Shown here: positions 1 through 4,843 of the stretch, piece by piece
Position numbering within the stretch: the stretch's first letter is position 1
How the letters are laid out: every line of letters begins with the position of its first letter
NCBI GenBank assembly: GCA_902826505.1
Contig: CADEFG010000180.1
Location: 1-8,545, forward strand
DNA length: 8,545 nt
Reading direction: 5' to 3'
Source of the DNA: an uncultured Acidobacteriota bacterium
Lineage (GTDB): Bacteria; Acidobacteriota; Blastocatellia; Pyrinomonadales; Pyrinomonadaceae
Position numbers and translations under genes: made by a program
Notes under the pieces: generated by a model
Seen by the model: only the letters and a program-made list of their open reading frames with translations
Databases searched by the model: none
What the model was told of the DNA's origin: nothing

Positions 1-104
1 TTTTCCTTTCCAGTGATTGATAAATTTATAATTGCAAACAGCATTCCTGCTTCAAACTCCAATTGCTTTCTTCCAATTTTATCGCCTACTCATCATAAAA
101 CAAG

Positions 105-132
105 CGTGGCGTTTTTGCCGAAAATGCAAAAA
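105..132 (+). promoter_or_regulatory. Candidate activator-binding site (UAS) upstream of the LuxR-type gene
   Basis: CGTGGCGTTTTTGCCG is followed by an exact inverted repeat, TTTTTGC-N7-GCAAAAA (112-132). It lies about -111 to -84 relative to the start site predicted from the -24/-12 element, the normal distance for sites bound by sigma-54 enhancer-binding proteins. The GTGGC-N2-TTTTG core recurs at 1089-1101 (+) and 3804-3816 (-), each time upstream of a -24/-12-like element. Which protein binds it is not shown; the NtrC-family gene at 1634 is the obvious candidate. Confidence 0.4.
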
Positions 133-187
133 AGTCTCAGTCTTTTTTGCAAATTCAATTACTAAACTCTTTATTTGCAAGGCTTTC

Positions 188-205
188 TTTGGTATACGCG
201 TTGCC
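188..205 (+). promoter_or_regulatory. Sigma-54 (-24/-12) promoter-like element of the LuxR-type gene
   Basis: TTTGGTATACGCGTTGCC fits the sigma-54 consensus TGGCAC-N5-TTGC at most positions. GG is at 191-192 and GC at 203-204, with exactly ten bases between. The one deviation in the -24 box that matters is T for C after GG. Transcription would begin near base 216, giving a leader of about 61 nt before the ATG at 277. The paralogous site at 1171-1188 has the same geometry relative to its own gene. Confidence 0.5.
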
Positions 206-276
206 AAACAAAATCCCGAAAGTCACATAAGTTGTAGATAAAGACCGAAAATATTTTGTTAGCGAGGAAGAAAAGC

Positions 277-975
277 ATGGATCCGTTTTTAAAAAATGGT
301 TTACGCCAAAAAACGCAGGTCACGATATTATCGACTTACAATTTAGTAAGCGATTGTTTACGGGCGCTGCTCGAAAATGAAAAAGAATTAAAGGTGCTCG
401 ATATTGTCGGCACAAACTCGGAATTAATGCGAAAAGTTTCCCAAAACATCCCGAACGTAGTTTTAATCTGTTTAATGGACGATGAAGGTAAGAACATTGG
501 TGTGATACCCGATGTCTTAAAGGTTGCGCCCGAGACAAAAGTCGTAATTTTATTCACCCCAAACAGCCAGCTTGATCAGCCTGAAGCCTTAAAACTGGGT
601 GTCGCCGGGATAGTTGGAACCAATCAGAACTCCCGAACTTTGATTCGTGCGATCAGACAAGTGTTTGAAGGCGAAGTTTGGCTAAATCAAAAGCTGATCG
701 CACAGCTCTTAGAAAGAAATGATGGAAATGGAAAATCTAAAACCAGTCAATCAATTGCTCCAAATAATTTAACACAGCGGGAAAACGAGGTCGCTAAAAT
801 GATTGGCTTGGGCATGAATAACAAAGAAATTGCCAGAAAATTATATATTTCCGAAGCGACCGTCAGGCATCATCTGAGTTCGATATACAGCAAATTATAC
901 ATCGAGGATCGGCTGAATTTAGTTATTTTTGCGTATCAGCAGGGGATTGTTCAGCCGCCGGTCAAAACATTTTAA
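277..975 (+). CDS. LuxR/NarL-type regulator with a degenerate receiver domain
   Basis: A 232-residue DNA-binding regulator. The N-terminal part (about 13-130) has the length and pattern of a response-regulator receiver. Compared with normal receivers, the acidic pair is replaced by Ser19/Thr20, the phospho-accepting Asp by Cys65 (VVLICL), and the conserved Lys by Gly114/Thr115. It therefore probably cannot be phosphorylated in the usual way. A LuxR-type helix-turn-helix follows (about 166-225; NLTQRENEVAKMI, NNKEIARKLYISEATVRHHLSSIYSKL), intact in its recognition helix. ATG 277 is preferred over the in-frame TTG at 256 because AGGAAG sits six bases before it. No sensor kinase is adjacent. A -24/-12 promoter-like element and candidate activator site precede it, so abundance rather than phosphorylation may set its activity (inference). 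The target genes are unknown. Confidence 0.9.
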   Translation: MDPFLKNGLRQKTQVTILSTYNLVSDCLRALLENEKELKVLDIVGTNSELMRKVSQNIPNVVLICLMDDEGKNIGVIPDVLKVAPETKVVILFTPNSQLDQPEALKLGVAGIVGTNQNSRTLIRAIRQVFEGEVWLNQKLIAQLLERNDGNGKSKTSQSIAPNNLTQRENEVAKMIGLGMNNKEIARKLYISEATVRHHLSSIYSKLYIEDRLNLVIFAYQQGIVQPPVKTF

Positions 976-1087
976 TTTTGACTAAAATTTATACTTTGTA
1001 AGTTTACAAAAGCTTTTATAAAAACGATTGGAAATTTTCGTCGTTTAGTTTCGACCAAAAGACGGTTTTGTTACTTTGGCTTTTTTT

Positions 1088-1113
1088 CGTGGCAGTTTTG
1101 TCGAAAAGGCAAA
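1088..1113 (+). promoter_or_regulatory. Candidate activator-binding site (UAS) upstream of the PepSY gene
   Basis: CGTGGCAGTTTTGTCGAAAAGGCAAA matches the block at 105-130 at 22 of 26 positions and keeps the GTGGC-N2-TTTTG core. Relative to the predicted start near 1199 it covers -111 to -86, identical to the spacing in copy 1. The inverted repeat that is perfect in copy 1 (TTTTTGC/GCAAAAA) is only partly kept here (TTTGT/GCAAA). Confidence 0.4.
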
Positions 1114-1170
1114 TGTGACTCGTTTTCCACTTCCAAATTAGGTCTCAAACCCTTTATTTTCAGGATTTTC

Positions 1171-1188
1171 TTTGGCATACGCGTTGCG
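1171..1188 (+). promoter_or_regulatory. Sigma-54 (-24/-12) promoter-like element of the PepSY gene
   Basis: TTTGGCATACGCGTTGCG matches TGGCAC-N5-TTGC with one change (T for C at the end of the -24 box). GG is at 1174-1175 and GC at 1186-1187, exactly ten bases apart. Transcription would start near 1199, about 54 nt before the ATG at 1253. This is the best match on the + strand of the window. Confidence 0.6.
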
Positions 1189-1252
1189 AAACCGGTAGTC
1201 AGCAGACAAACAGCGCAAGGCTGCTGCAAATTTATAAGGGAAGGTCATAAAA

Positions 1253-1540
1253 ATGAAAACGAAATTATTTATCGGATTAATCCTGGCGACTTTGGCTTTC
1301 GGCGGAAATATTTTTGCCGCGACAAAACCGAAGATCACGATGGAACAAGCACAGGCGATTGCCCTGAAACGAGTAAACGGCGAAATCGAGCAAGCCGCGA
1401 CGGTCGGAAAAAACAGCAAGCCGCTCTATTCGTTTTTTATCAAGGAATCGGACGGCATCACGGCACACGTTTTGGTCAACGATAAAGGTCAGATCAAACG
1501 CGTCGCCGACGAAACTCCGGCAACGGCAAAAATCAAGTAA
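1253..1540 (+). CDS. Small exported PepSY-domain protein
   Basis: A 95-residue protein with a clear signal peptide (Lys2/Lys4, hydrophobic core 5-17, probable cleavage after Ala22 in NIFA-AT). The mature part is essentially one PepSY domain, about residues 28-85: a helix (ITMEQAQAIALKRVNGEI) followed by a beta hairpin (LYSFFIKESDGITAHVLVNDKGQI). PepSY domains occur in the periplasm or at the cell surface and are linked to protease inhibition or sensing; the precise role here is unknown. GGGAAGG lies eight bases before the ATG. A terminator follows the gene, so it is probably a single-gene transcript. The -24/-12 element and activator-like site upstream suggest sigma-54 control, with the likely activator encoded just downstream. 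Confidence 0.88.
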   Translation: MKTKLFIGLILATLAFGGNIFAATKPKITMEQAQAIALKRVNGEIEQAATVGKNSKPLYSFFIKESDGITAHVLVNDKGQIKRVADETPATAKIK

Positions 1541-1573
1541 AACCGCGAAAGGAGAAATTGCTTTTTAACTTGT

Positions 1574-1610
1574 AAAACGGTTGACGAACATTTTCGCCAG
1601 CCGTTTTTTA
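1574..1610 (+). terminator. Rho-independent terminator after the PepSY gene
   Basis: AAAACGGTTGACGAA pairs with TTCGCCAGCCGTTTT (one G-T pair, one A-C mismatch) around a 4-base loop, and is followed by a T run to 1609. It separates the PepSY transcript from the sigma-54 activator gene starting 24 bp later. Confidence 0.7.
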
Positions 1611-1633
1611 TGAATAAAAGCTATTTTTGAGCT

Positions 1634-2992
1634 ATGATTTATGAGATGAAAAAAATTCTCGTGGTTGACGACGACAAGGCTTCGTGCGAGCTTTTGAGCG
1701 AAATTCTGGCAGCGCAGGGTTGGGAAATCCTGACCGCCGATTCGCCCGAGAAAGCCTTGCTCTTATCTGATCGAACAAAGCCCGATCTCGTCATCAGCGA
1801 CATCAATCTCGAAGCGAGTCTTTCGGGTTTGGATTTATTGCCCCGACTGCGCGAAAAATCGCCCGTCATTTTGGTGACGGGTTTCGGCTCGCTCGAAACG
1901 GCGATCGAGGCAACCCGCGAAGGCGCGTGGGATTTTATCTCGAAACCTTTCAAAGTCGATGAGATCGTCGCAACGGCGAAACGTGCGCTCGAACAAAATC
2001 ATAAAAAGCAGGAAATTGCGCCGGAAAAGATCTCGTCGGGCGTAATGGTCGGCAGTGCGCCGAAAATGATCGAGCTTTACAAGGAAATCGCGCGCGTCGC
2101 GCCGACTCGTTCGACCGTGTTGATCCTGGGCGAATCAGGAACCGGCAAAGAGCTTGTCGCCCGCGCGATTCATCAAAACAGCCCGCGCAAAGACAAAAAC
2201 TTCGTCGCCGTCAATTGCGGCGCGCTCACGGAAAGTCTTTTAGAAGCCGAACTTTTCGGACATACGAAAGGCTCGTTCACAGGTGCCAATGCCGACCGGC
2301 GCGGACTTTGGGAAGAAGCCGAAGGCGGAACATTATTTTTGGACGAGATCGGCGAAACGAGTCTGGCAATGCAGGTCAAATTGCTGCGCGCTTTGCAGGA
2401 AGGCGAGATCCGGCGCGTCGGTTCGGCAACAAACCGCAAGGTCGATGCGCGGATCATCACGGCGACGAATCGCAATCTCGAAACCGAGGTCAAAAACGGA
2501 AACTTTCGCGAAGATCTTTTTTACCGGCTGAGCGTCGTCACCTTGGAAGTTCCGCCGCTTCGCGAACGAACGACAGATATTTCGATCCTGGTTGAGAAAT
2601 TTCTTTCAAAGGCGCGAAAAATTGCCGGCAAAGAAAATCTGCGTTTTTCGGAAGACGCGCTCAAAACCTTGCAGATCTACGAATGGAAAGGCAATGTCCG
2701 CGAGCTCGAAGCGGCGGTCGAATACGCCGCGCTGCGCGCTCGCGGCAACGAAATTCTGACCGAAGATCTGCCCGTCAAACTGCTCTCCGAAGAATTCAAA
2801 CACGCCGCCGAAAGATTTCATCTATCACAACTTTACGGCGATCTGCCGCGGCTTGATGAACTCGAAAAACGCTATTTAATCCACGTTTTGGAAAAAACCG
2901 CCGGAAACCGGACACGCGCCGCCGAAATTTTAGGAATTGACCGCCGGACGCTTTACCGGATGGCGGAAAGGTTCGGCATCGAACTGGACTAA
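1634..2992 (+). CDS. NtrC-family sigma-54-dependent response regulator
   Basis: A 452-residue bacterial enhancer-binding protein with all three classic modules. The receiver (about 5-120) has acidic residues Asp12/13, phospho-acceptor Asp56, Thr82 and Lys104. The AAA+ domain (about 137-370) has Walker A GESGTGKE at 166-173, the sigma-54 contact loop as GSFTGA at 213-218, Walker B LFLDE ending at Asp237/Glu238, and the FREDLFYRL arginine-finger region. The Fis-type helix-turn-helix is at about 410-448 (NRTRAAEILGIDRRTLYRM). It should hydrolyse ATP to open sigma-54 promoters once phosphorylated. No kinase gene is adjacent, so it is an orphan. The start is uncertain: ATG 1634 and ATG 1646 are both possible and neither has a good ribosome binding site; 1646 gives the usual MKKILVVDDD beginning. 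Three -24/-12-like elements lie within 2 kb, making nearby genes its likely targets (inference). Confidence 0.95.
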   Translation: MIYEMKKILVVDDDKASCELLSEILAAQGWEILTADSPEKALLLSDRTKPDLVISDINLEASLSGLDLLPRLREKSPVILVTGFGSLETAIEATREGAWDFISKPFKVDEIVATAKRALEQNHKKQEIAPEKISSGVMVGSAPKMIELYKEIARVAPTRSTVLILGESGTGKELVARAIHQNSPRKDKNFVAVNCGALTESLLEAELFGHTKGSFTGANADRRGLWEEAEGGTLFLDEIGETSLAMQVKLLRALQEGEIRRVGSATNRKVDARIITATNRNLETEVKNGNFREDLFYRLSVVTLEVPPLRERTTDISILVEKFLSKARKIAGKENLRFSEDALKTLQIYEWKGNVRELEAAVEYAALRARGNEILTEDLPVKLLSEEFKHAAERFHLSQLYGDLPRLDELEKRYLIHVLEKTAGNRTRAAEILGIDRRTLYRMAERFGIELD

Positions 2993-3219
2993 GGTCTTCG
3001 CGCTTTTTTTGTTGATTGAAAACCCGCCTCGCGCATTTTATTGTTGTTGGCATCAAAGATCGGTGGATGCGTCGTGATGATTTCAACCGTCGGTTTTGCC
3101 GTCAAAATCGATAACCCGTAAATCAGAAGCGCCAGCAGGCACGCGGCTAAAACAAACCAACGGAAATGTTTGTAAAATATCTTTTGTAACTTTTTGAGAT
3201 TTTGCCCGATCTTCCCCAC
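2989..3219 (-). CDS. Small single-pass membrane protein, function unknown
   Basis: A 76-residue protein that I do not recognise. A basic N-terminus (KKLQKIFYKHFRW) is followed by one hydrophobic segment, about residues 22-42 (FVLAACLLALLIYGLSILTA), then a polar tail of about 35 residues, predicted outside the cytoplasm by the positive-inside rule. The start is GTG at 3217-3219, supported by AGGA seven bases upstream. Its TAG stop and the TAA of the convergent sigma-54 activator gene share the four bases CTAA (2989-2992). A terminator lies just upstream at 3234-3271, so it is either expressed from read-through or from a promoter hidden in that hairpin region; I see no clear promoter. Confidence 0.7.
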   Translation of the reverse strand: MGKIGQNLKKLQKIFYKHFRWFVLAACLLALLIYGLSILTAKPTVEIITTHPPIFDANNNKMREAGFQSTKKARRP

Positions 3220-3233
3220 TGAATTTTCCTGAA

Positions 3234-3271
3234 AAAATAAGGCGCAACTTTTAAAAGTTACGCCTTATTTT
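3234..3271 (-). terminator. Strong hairpin terminator after the basic exported protein
   Basis: Two 19-base arms (3234-3252 and 3253-3271) pair with a single mismatch; the central TTTTAAAA would form the loop. On the - strand the stem is followed by a run of six T. It ends the transcript of the gene at 3341-3568. The TAA of the possible micro-ORF lies inside its first arm. Confidence 0.75.
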
Positions 3272-3327
3272 GCTTTGCGAAGAGAAACGATTTTTTTCTT
3301 GATGGCTGCTATGCTTTTTTTCTTATG
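3265..3327 (-). pseudogene. Possible 20-codon lysine-rich micro-ORF with a damaged start codon
   Basis: Directly after the stop of the basic exported protein stands a perfect AGGAGG (about 3334-3339), which no annotated gene uses. Eight bases on, where a start codon belongs, the - strand reads CCATAAG. Restoring one G (CC-ATG-AAG) would open MKKKSIAAIKKKIVSLRKAK followed by TAA, just before the terminator. As written, the ATA frame stops after five codons, and the long frame begins with CAT. A seven-A run follows at once, so an assembly indel, a real recent mutation, or slippage with a rare AUA start are all possible. Function unknown; it may be a second basic peptide of the same operon. Confidence 0.35.
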
Positions 3328-3340
3328 GTTGTTTCCTCCT

Positions 3341-3568
3341 TTACTTATTTTTTTTAGGCGTCACGATCTTGGTCGTTTTTTTCATCACCGTTCGTTTATT
3401 CCGGCGATGTTTTCTTTTTTTCTTCGCCGCCGCTTTGTTGGCTTTGGCGCTCAAGGTCGTTAGCTTCTTAGCCGAAAACGCCATACCTCCGCCGGGCGAG
3501 GCAAAAGCCGAACCGGCAATCATCAAACTTAAAATCAACGCAGTAAAAATTCCGAGTTTGTTTTTCAT
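3341..3568 (-). CDS. Small exported, extremely basic protein
   Basis: A 75-residue protein of unknown function. It has a typical signal peptide (MKNKLGIFTALILSLMIAGSAFA, cleavage predicted after Ala23). The mature part of about 52 residues has 15 Lys, 4 Arg and no Asp or Glu, with a dense cluster KKKRKHRRNKR. AGGAG six bases before the ATG supports the start. Such a chain could bind polyanions such as lipopolysaccharide, teichuronic-type polymers or DNA outside the inner membrane; this is inference from composition only. Upstream, on the same strand, are a -24/-12-like element (3690-3707), a long hairpin in the predicted leader, and a GTGGC-N2-TTTTG block, so it may belong to the same sigma-54 regulon as the PepSY gene. 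A strong terminator follows. Confidence 0.8.
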   Translation of the reverse strand: MKNKLGIFTALILSLMIAGSAFASPGGGMAFSAKKLTTLSAKANKAAAKKKRKHRRNKRTVMKKTTKIVTPKKNK

Positions 3569-3604
3569 TCTATGCTCCTAATTAATTTTTATTTTCAAAA
3601 TTTT

Positions 3605-3677
3605 GTGAAACGAAAGAATCGTTACGACTTGCTTTTATGCCTTCCGATATTTTCCCTCAAACGATTCTTTCGTTCAC
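3605..3677 (-). promoter_or_regulatory. Long inverted repeat in the predicted mRNA leader of the basic exported protein
   Basis: AACGAAAGAATCGTT (3609-3623) is repeated perfectly inverted at 3660-3674, and with a single-base bulge the pairing extends through GTG/CAC to 18 bp. The loop is 36 bases. No T run follows, so it is not an ordinary terminator. If the -24/-12 element upstream is right, the RNA would start near 3679, almost exactly at the base of this stem, leaving about 36 nt to the start codon. It could stabilise the 5' end, control translation, or be a DNA operator with two half-sites. Confidence 0.6.
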
Positions 3678-3689
3678 GACTTTAGTGAT

Positions 3690-3707
3690 TACAAGCCGTG
3701 TGCCAAA
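3690..3707 (-). promoter_or_regulatory. Sigma-54 (-24/-12) promoter-like element of the basic exported protein
   Basis: On the - strand the bases read TTTGGCACACGGCTTGTA. The -24 box TGGCAC is perfect and the spacing of ten bases between GG (3704-3703) and the -12 dinucleotide (3692-3691) is exact. The -12 box is TTGT rather than TTGC, which weakens it. The flanking TCTTTGGCA also matches the elements at 188 and 1171. Predicted start near 3679, 111 nt before the ATG. Confidence 0.45.
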
Positions 3708-3786
3708 GAAACAAAATCCGGTAAACTATTGATATATAAAACATTTAGCCAAACATAGCTTCAAATAACGGATATTTTTTTCGTAG

Positions 3787-3822
3787 CGGTTTGGCGCCGC
3801 CATACAAAATCGCCACAAACCG
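3787..3822. promoter_or_regulatory. Hairpin containing the third activator-site-like block
   Basis: CGGTTTGGCG pairs with CGCC-AC-AAACCG (ten pairs, two-base bulge). Within it the - strand reads GTGGCGATTTTGT (3816-3804), matching 11 of 13 bases of GTGGCAGTTTTGT at 1089-1101. It is about -137 to -125 from the predicted - strand start, some 27 bp further out than in the two + strand modules. Site identity is inferred. Confidence 0.3.
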
Positions 3823-3897
3823 GATGACGCAACGCGGCGAATGCCAAGACCGTTAATTTACGATTCAGATTATTTTTAACGAAAATCGGCTCAGTTC

Positions 3898-3926
3898 TTG
3901 ACATAAACACCAATAAAAAGCAAACT
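3898..3926 (+). promoter_or_regulatory. Weak sigma-70-type promoter candidate before the anti-sigma kinase
   Basis: TTGACA (3898-3903) is a perfect -35 box, but the -10 at 17 bp (CAAACT, 3921-3926) keeps only a few consensus bases. If used, the leader before GTG 3943 would be about ten bases and has no ribosome binding site, which suggests leaderless-like initiation. Low confidence. Confidence 0.25.
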
Positions 3927-3942
3927 TACAGTAAAGTTTATT

Positions 3943-4386
3943 GTGAAGACAGACGAGTTATATCGGCAAACGGTGGGCAAAAAAGAAATAACATTTTCCA
4001 TCTCAAGCAAAATAGAAGCGATTGACGAGGCAGTTCAGAAAGCGACGGCGTTTGCGTCGGACGCTGGGTTCGGCGACGACGCGCTTTTCGGTATTGATAT
4101 GGCGGTACGCGAAGCGCTCGCCAACGCCGTCAAACACGGCAATAAACTCGACGAAACCAAAAATGTCGAAATCACCTTGATCAATCTCGATCGCGGCATG
4201 GAAATTACGATCCGCGATTTTGGAAAAGGCTTCGATGTCAGCGAAGTTCCCGACCCGACCAATCCCGAAAATCTTTTAAAAGCCTCGGGACGCGGAATTT
4301 TGTTCATGCATAATTTTGTTGATAAGGTCGAATGGCAACAGCACGCGGAAGGCGGAATGATCGTGAAAATGACAAAAAACTGTTAA
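3943..4386 (+). CDS. RsbW/SpoIIAB-like anti-sigma factor serine kinase
   Basis: A 147-residue GHKL-type ATPase of the anti-sigma serine-kinase family. The ATP-binding motifs are in order: N box [11 protein letters not shown] (57-67, metal-binding Asn61), G1 box DFGKGF (92-97) and G2 box GRGILFM (116-122). The length fits a single-domain kinase of this class, without membrane segments. Such proteins hold a sigma factor inactive and phosphorylate a STAS antagonist; the gene 87 bp downstream encodes exactly that partner. The start is GTG 3943: a stop lies in frame 12 codons upstream and no ATG exists before the N box. No ribosome binding site is visible. Neither a sigma factor nor a PP2C phosphatase is in the window, so the controlled process is unknown. 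Confidence 0.9.
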   Translation: MKTDELYRQTVGKKEITFSISSKIEAIDEAVQKATAFASDAGFGDDALFGIDMAVREALANAVKHGNKLDETKNVEITLINLDRGMEITIRDFGKGFDVSEVPDPTNPENLLKASGRGILFMHNFVDKVEWQQHAEGGMIVKMTKNC

Positions 4387-4400
4387 GAGTTTTGTTTTAC

Positions 4401-4431
4401 TTGGACTTTTTTGGTAAATTTCATCTAAAAT
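4401..4431 (+). promoter_or_regulatory. Possible internal promoter before the STAS gene
   Basis: TTGGAC (4401-4406) and TAAAAT (4426-4431) are separated by 19 bp, slightly longer than usual. The gap between kinase and antagonist genes is 86 bp and AT-rich, so separate expression of the antagonist is plausible. Weak evidence. Confidence 0.25.
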
Positions 4432-4472
4432 TTGCAATCTATTATTTAATTTTATTTTACGAGGAGATAAAA

Positions 4473-4820
4473 ATGGCTGAACTTAATCTAACGGAACGCC
4501 AAGCAGGCGATATTACGATTCTTGATATGGACGGGAAGGTCACGATCGGTGAAGGAAGCGTCGCGCTTCGCAACACGATTCGCCGCCTGCTCGGCGAAGG
4601 CAAAAAGAAAATTCTCTTAAATCTCGGCAGCGTCGGGTATATTGATTCGAGCGGCATCGGCGAATTGGTTTCGAGCTTTACCGCCGTCAATAAAGAAGGC
4701 GGAACGCTGAAACTTCTTAATCTGACCCAGAAAATTCAAGACCTGCTCGCAATCACCAAGCTCCTGACCGTTTTCGATGTTTTTGAAAACGAAGGCGAAG
4801 CGCTGAGCAGCTTTAATTAA
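4473..4820 (+). CDS. RsbV/SpoIIAA-like STAS anti-sigma factor antagonist
   Basis: A 115-residue single STAS domain. The hallmark is DSSGIGELV (58-66), where Ser59/Ser60 is the site phosphorylated by the partner kinase in known family members; [11 protein letters not shown] (18-28) is the typical first strand and turn. In the unphosphorylated state it should bind the kinase encoded at 3943 and release its sigma factor. The open frame extends upstream to 4332, into the kinase gene, but the real start is ATG 4473, with GAGGAG six bases before it. The very good ribosome binding site contrasts with the kinase gene, which has none, so the antagonist may be made in excess. A strong terminator follows. 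Confidence 0.92.
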   Translation: MAELNLTERQAGDITILDMDGKVTIGEGSVALRNTIRRLLGEGKKKILLNLGSVGYIDSSGIGELVSSFTAVNKEGGTLKLLNLTQKIQDLLAITKLLTVFDVFENEGEALSSFN

Positions 4821-4843
4821 TCAAACATTCCAATTTCAAAAAC

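Larger units (their letters stand above)
105..209 (+). repeat. 105-bp upstream module, copy 1
   Basis: This stretch aligns without gaps to 1088-1192; counted by eye, about 74 of 105 bases match. Conservation is concentrated at the two ends: CGTGGC..TTTTG.CGAAAA.GCAAA at the 5' end, and the last 46 bases (about 85% identical) ending in TTTCTTTGG.ATACGCGTTGC. The middle is poorly conserved. A conserved distal block, a variable AT-rich middle and a conserved proximal block are what a sigma-54 promoter with its upstream activator site would look like. The functional reading is inference. Confidence 0.75.
1..276. other. AT-rich intergenic region left of the LuxR-type gene
   Basis: No convincing gene is seen here. 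The only open frame of note (32-241) has no ribosome binding site, and its second half overlaps the 105-bp upstream module that recurs at 1088-1192. Bases 1-104 show nothing recognisable. Bases 105-209 hold the first module (activator-site-like block plus -24/-12 promoter), and 210-276 would be the leader of the downstream gene, ending in a good ribosome binding site. Confidence 0.6.
1088..1192 (+). repeat. 105-bp upstream module, copy 2
   Basis: Ungapped paralogue of 105-209, about 70% identical overall and about 85% in the last 46 bases. The distance from its end to the next start codon (60 nt) is close to that of copy 1 (67 nt). Both copies stand in the same orientation before an unrelated gene, so a shared control region is a better explanation than a mobile repeat or a coding relic. 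Confidence 0.75.
976..1252. other. Intergenic region between the LuxR-type and PepSY genes
   Basis: No gene is supported. Near the left edge TTTGTAA-GT-TTACAAA (about 997-1012) is a small inverted repeat with a weak T-rich tail, not a convincing terminator. GTTTTGT occurs at 1065-1071 and again at 1095-1101, 30 bp apart, the second inside the activator-site-like block. Bases 1088-1192 are the second 105-bp module, and about 1199-1252 would be the leader of the PepSY gene. Confidence 0.6.
3569..3942. other. Divergent intergenic region with several structured elements
   Basis: No protein gene is supported in these 374 bases between the basic exported protein (- strand) and the anti-sigma kinase (+ strand). 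From left to right it holds the 15-bp perfect inverted repeat 3609-3623/3660-3674, the - strand -24/-12-like element 3690-3707, a GTGGC-N2-TTTTG block on the - strand (3804-3816) inside a hairpin (3787-3822), and a TTGACA at 3898-3903 facing the + strand gene. Confidence 0.7.

Noticed and set aside
105..209. The duplicated module as a riboswitch or structured RNA
   Set aside because: Most of it would lie upstream of the predicted transcript start, and I find no conserved paired stems shared by both copies or known aptamer motif.
32..241. 69-codon open frame on the + strand, sharing FFGIRVAK and scattered residues with the same frame of the second 105-bp module
   Set aside because: There is no ribosome binding site, and the shared residues fall exactly on the -24/-12 element. 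Both modules being open in the same frame over 35 codons is intriguing, but identical spacing to two start codons favours a promoter.
1138..1419. 93-codon - strand open frame across the PepSY gene and its promoter
   Set aside because: It is a shadow of the PepSY gene, with no ribosome binding site and no recognisable domain.
2173..2595. Overlapping frames inside the sigma-54 activator gene (both strands)
   Set aside because: They lie wholly within a gene with a complete and well-conserved domain set; their arginine-rich translations are typical of out-of-frame reading.
3275..3581. + strand frames opposite the basic exported protein
   Set aside because: The - strand frame has a signal peptide and a well-placed AGGAG; the + strand frames have neither and are phenylalanine-rich because they read the lysine codons in reverse.
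3826..3850. GCAACGCGGCGAATGCCAA as another - strand -24/-12 element
   Set aside because: It resembles the reverse complement of the other elements, but the spacing between the two dinucleotides is 13 instead of 10 bases.
3886..3901. TCGGCTCAGTTCTTGA as a sigma-54 promoter for the anti-sigma kinase
   Set aside because: The spacing is right, but the -24 box is poor and the -12 box reads TTGA; the overlapping TTGACA is an equally good explanation.
4332..4472. Upstream extension of the STAS frame into the kinase gene
   Set aside because: The extension has no ribosome binding site and unrelated composition, while ATG 4473 has GAGGAG at ideal distance and begins the STAS domain.
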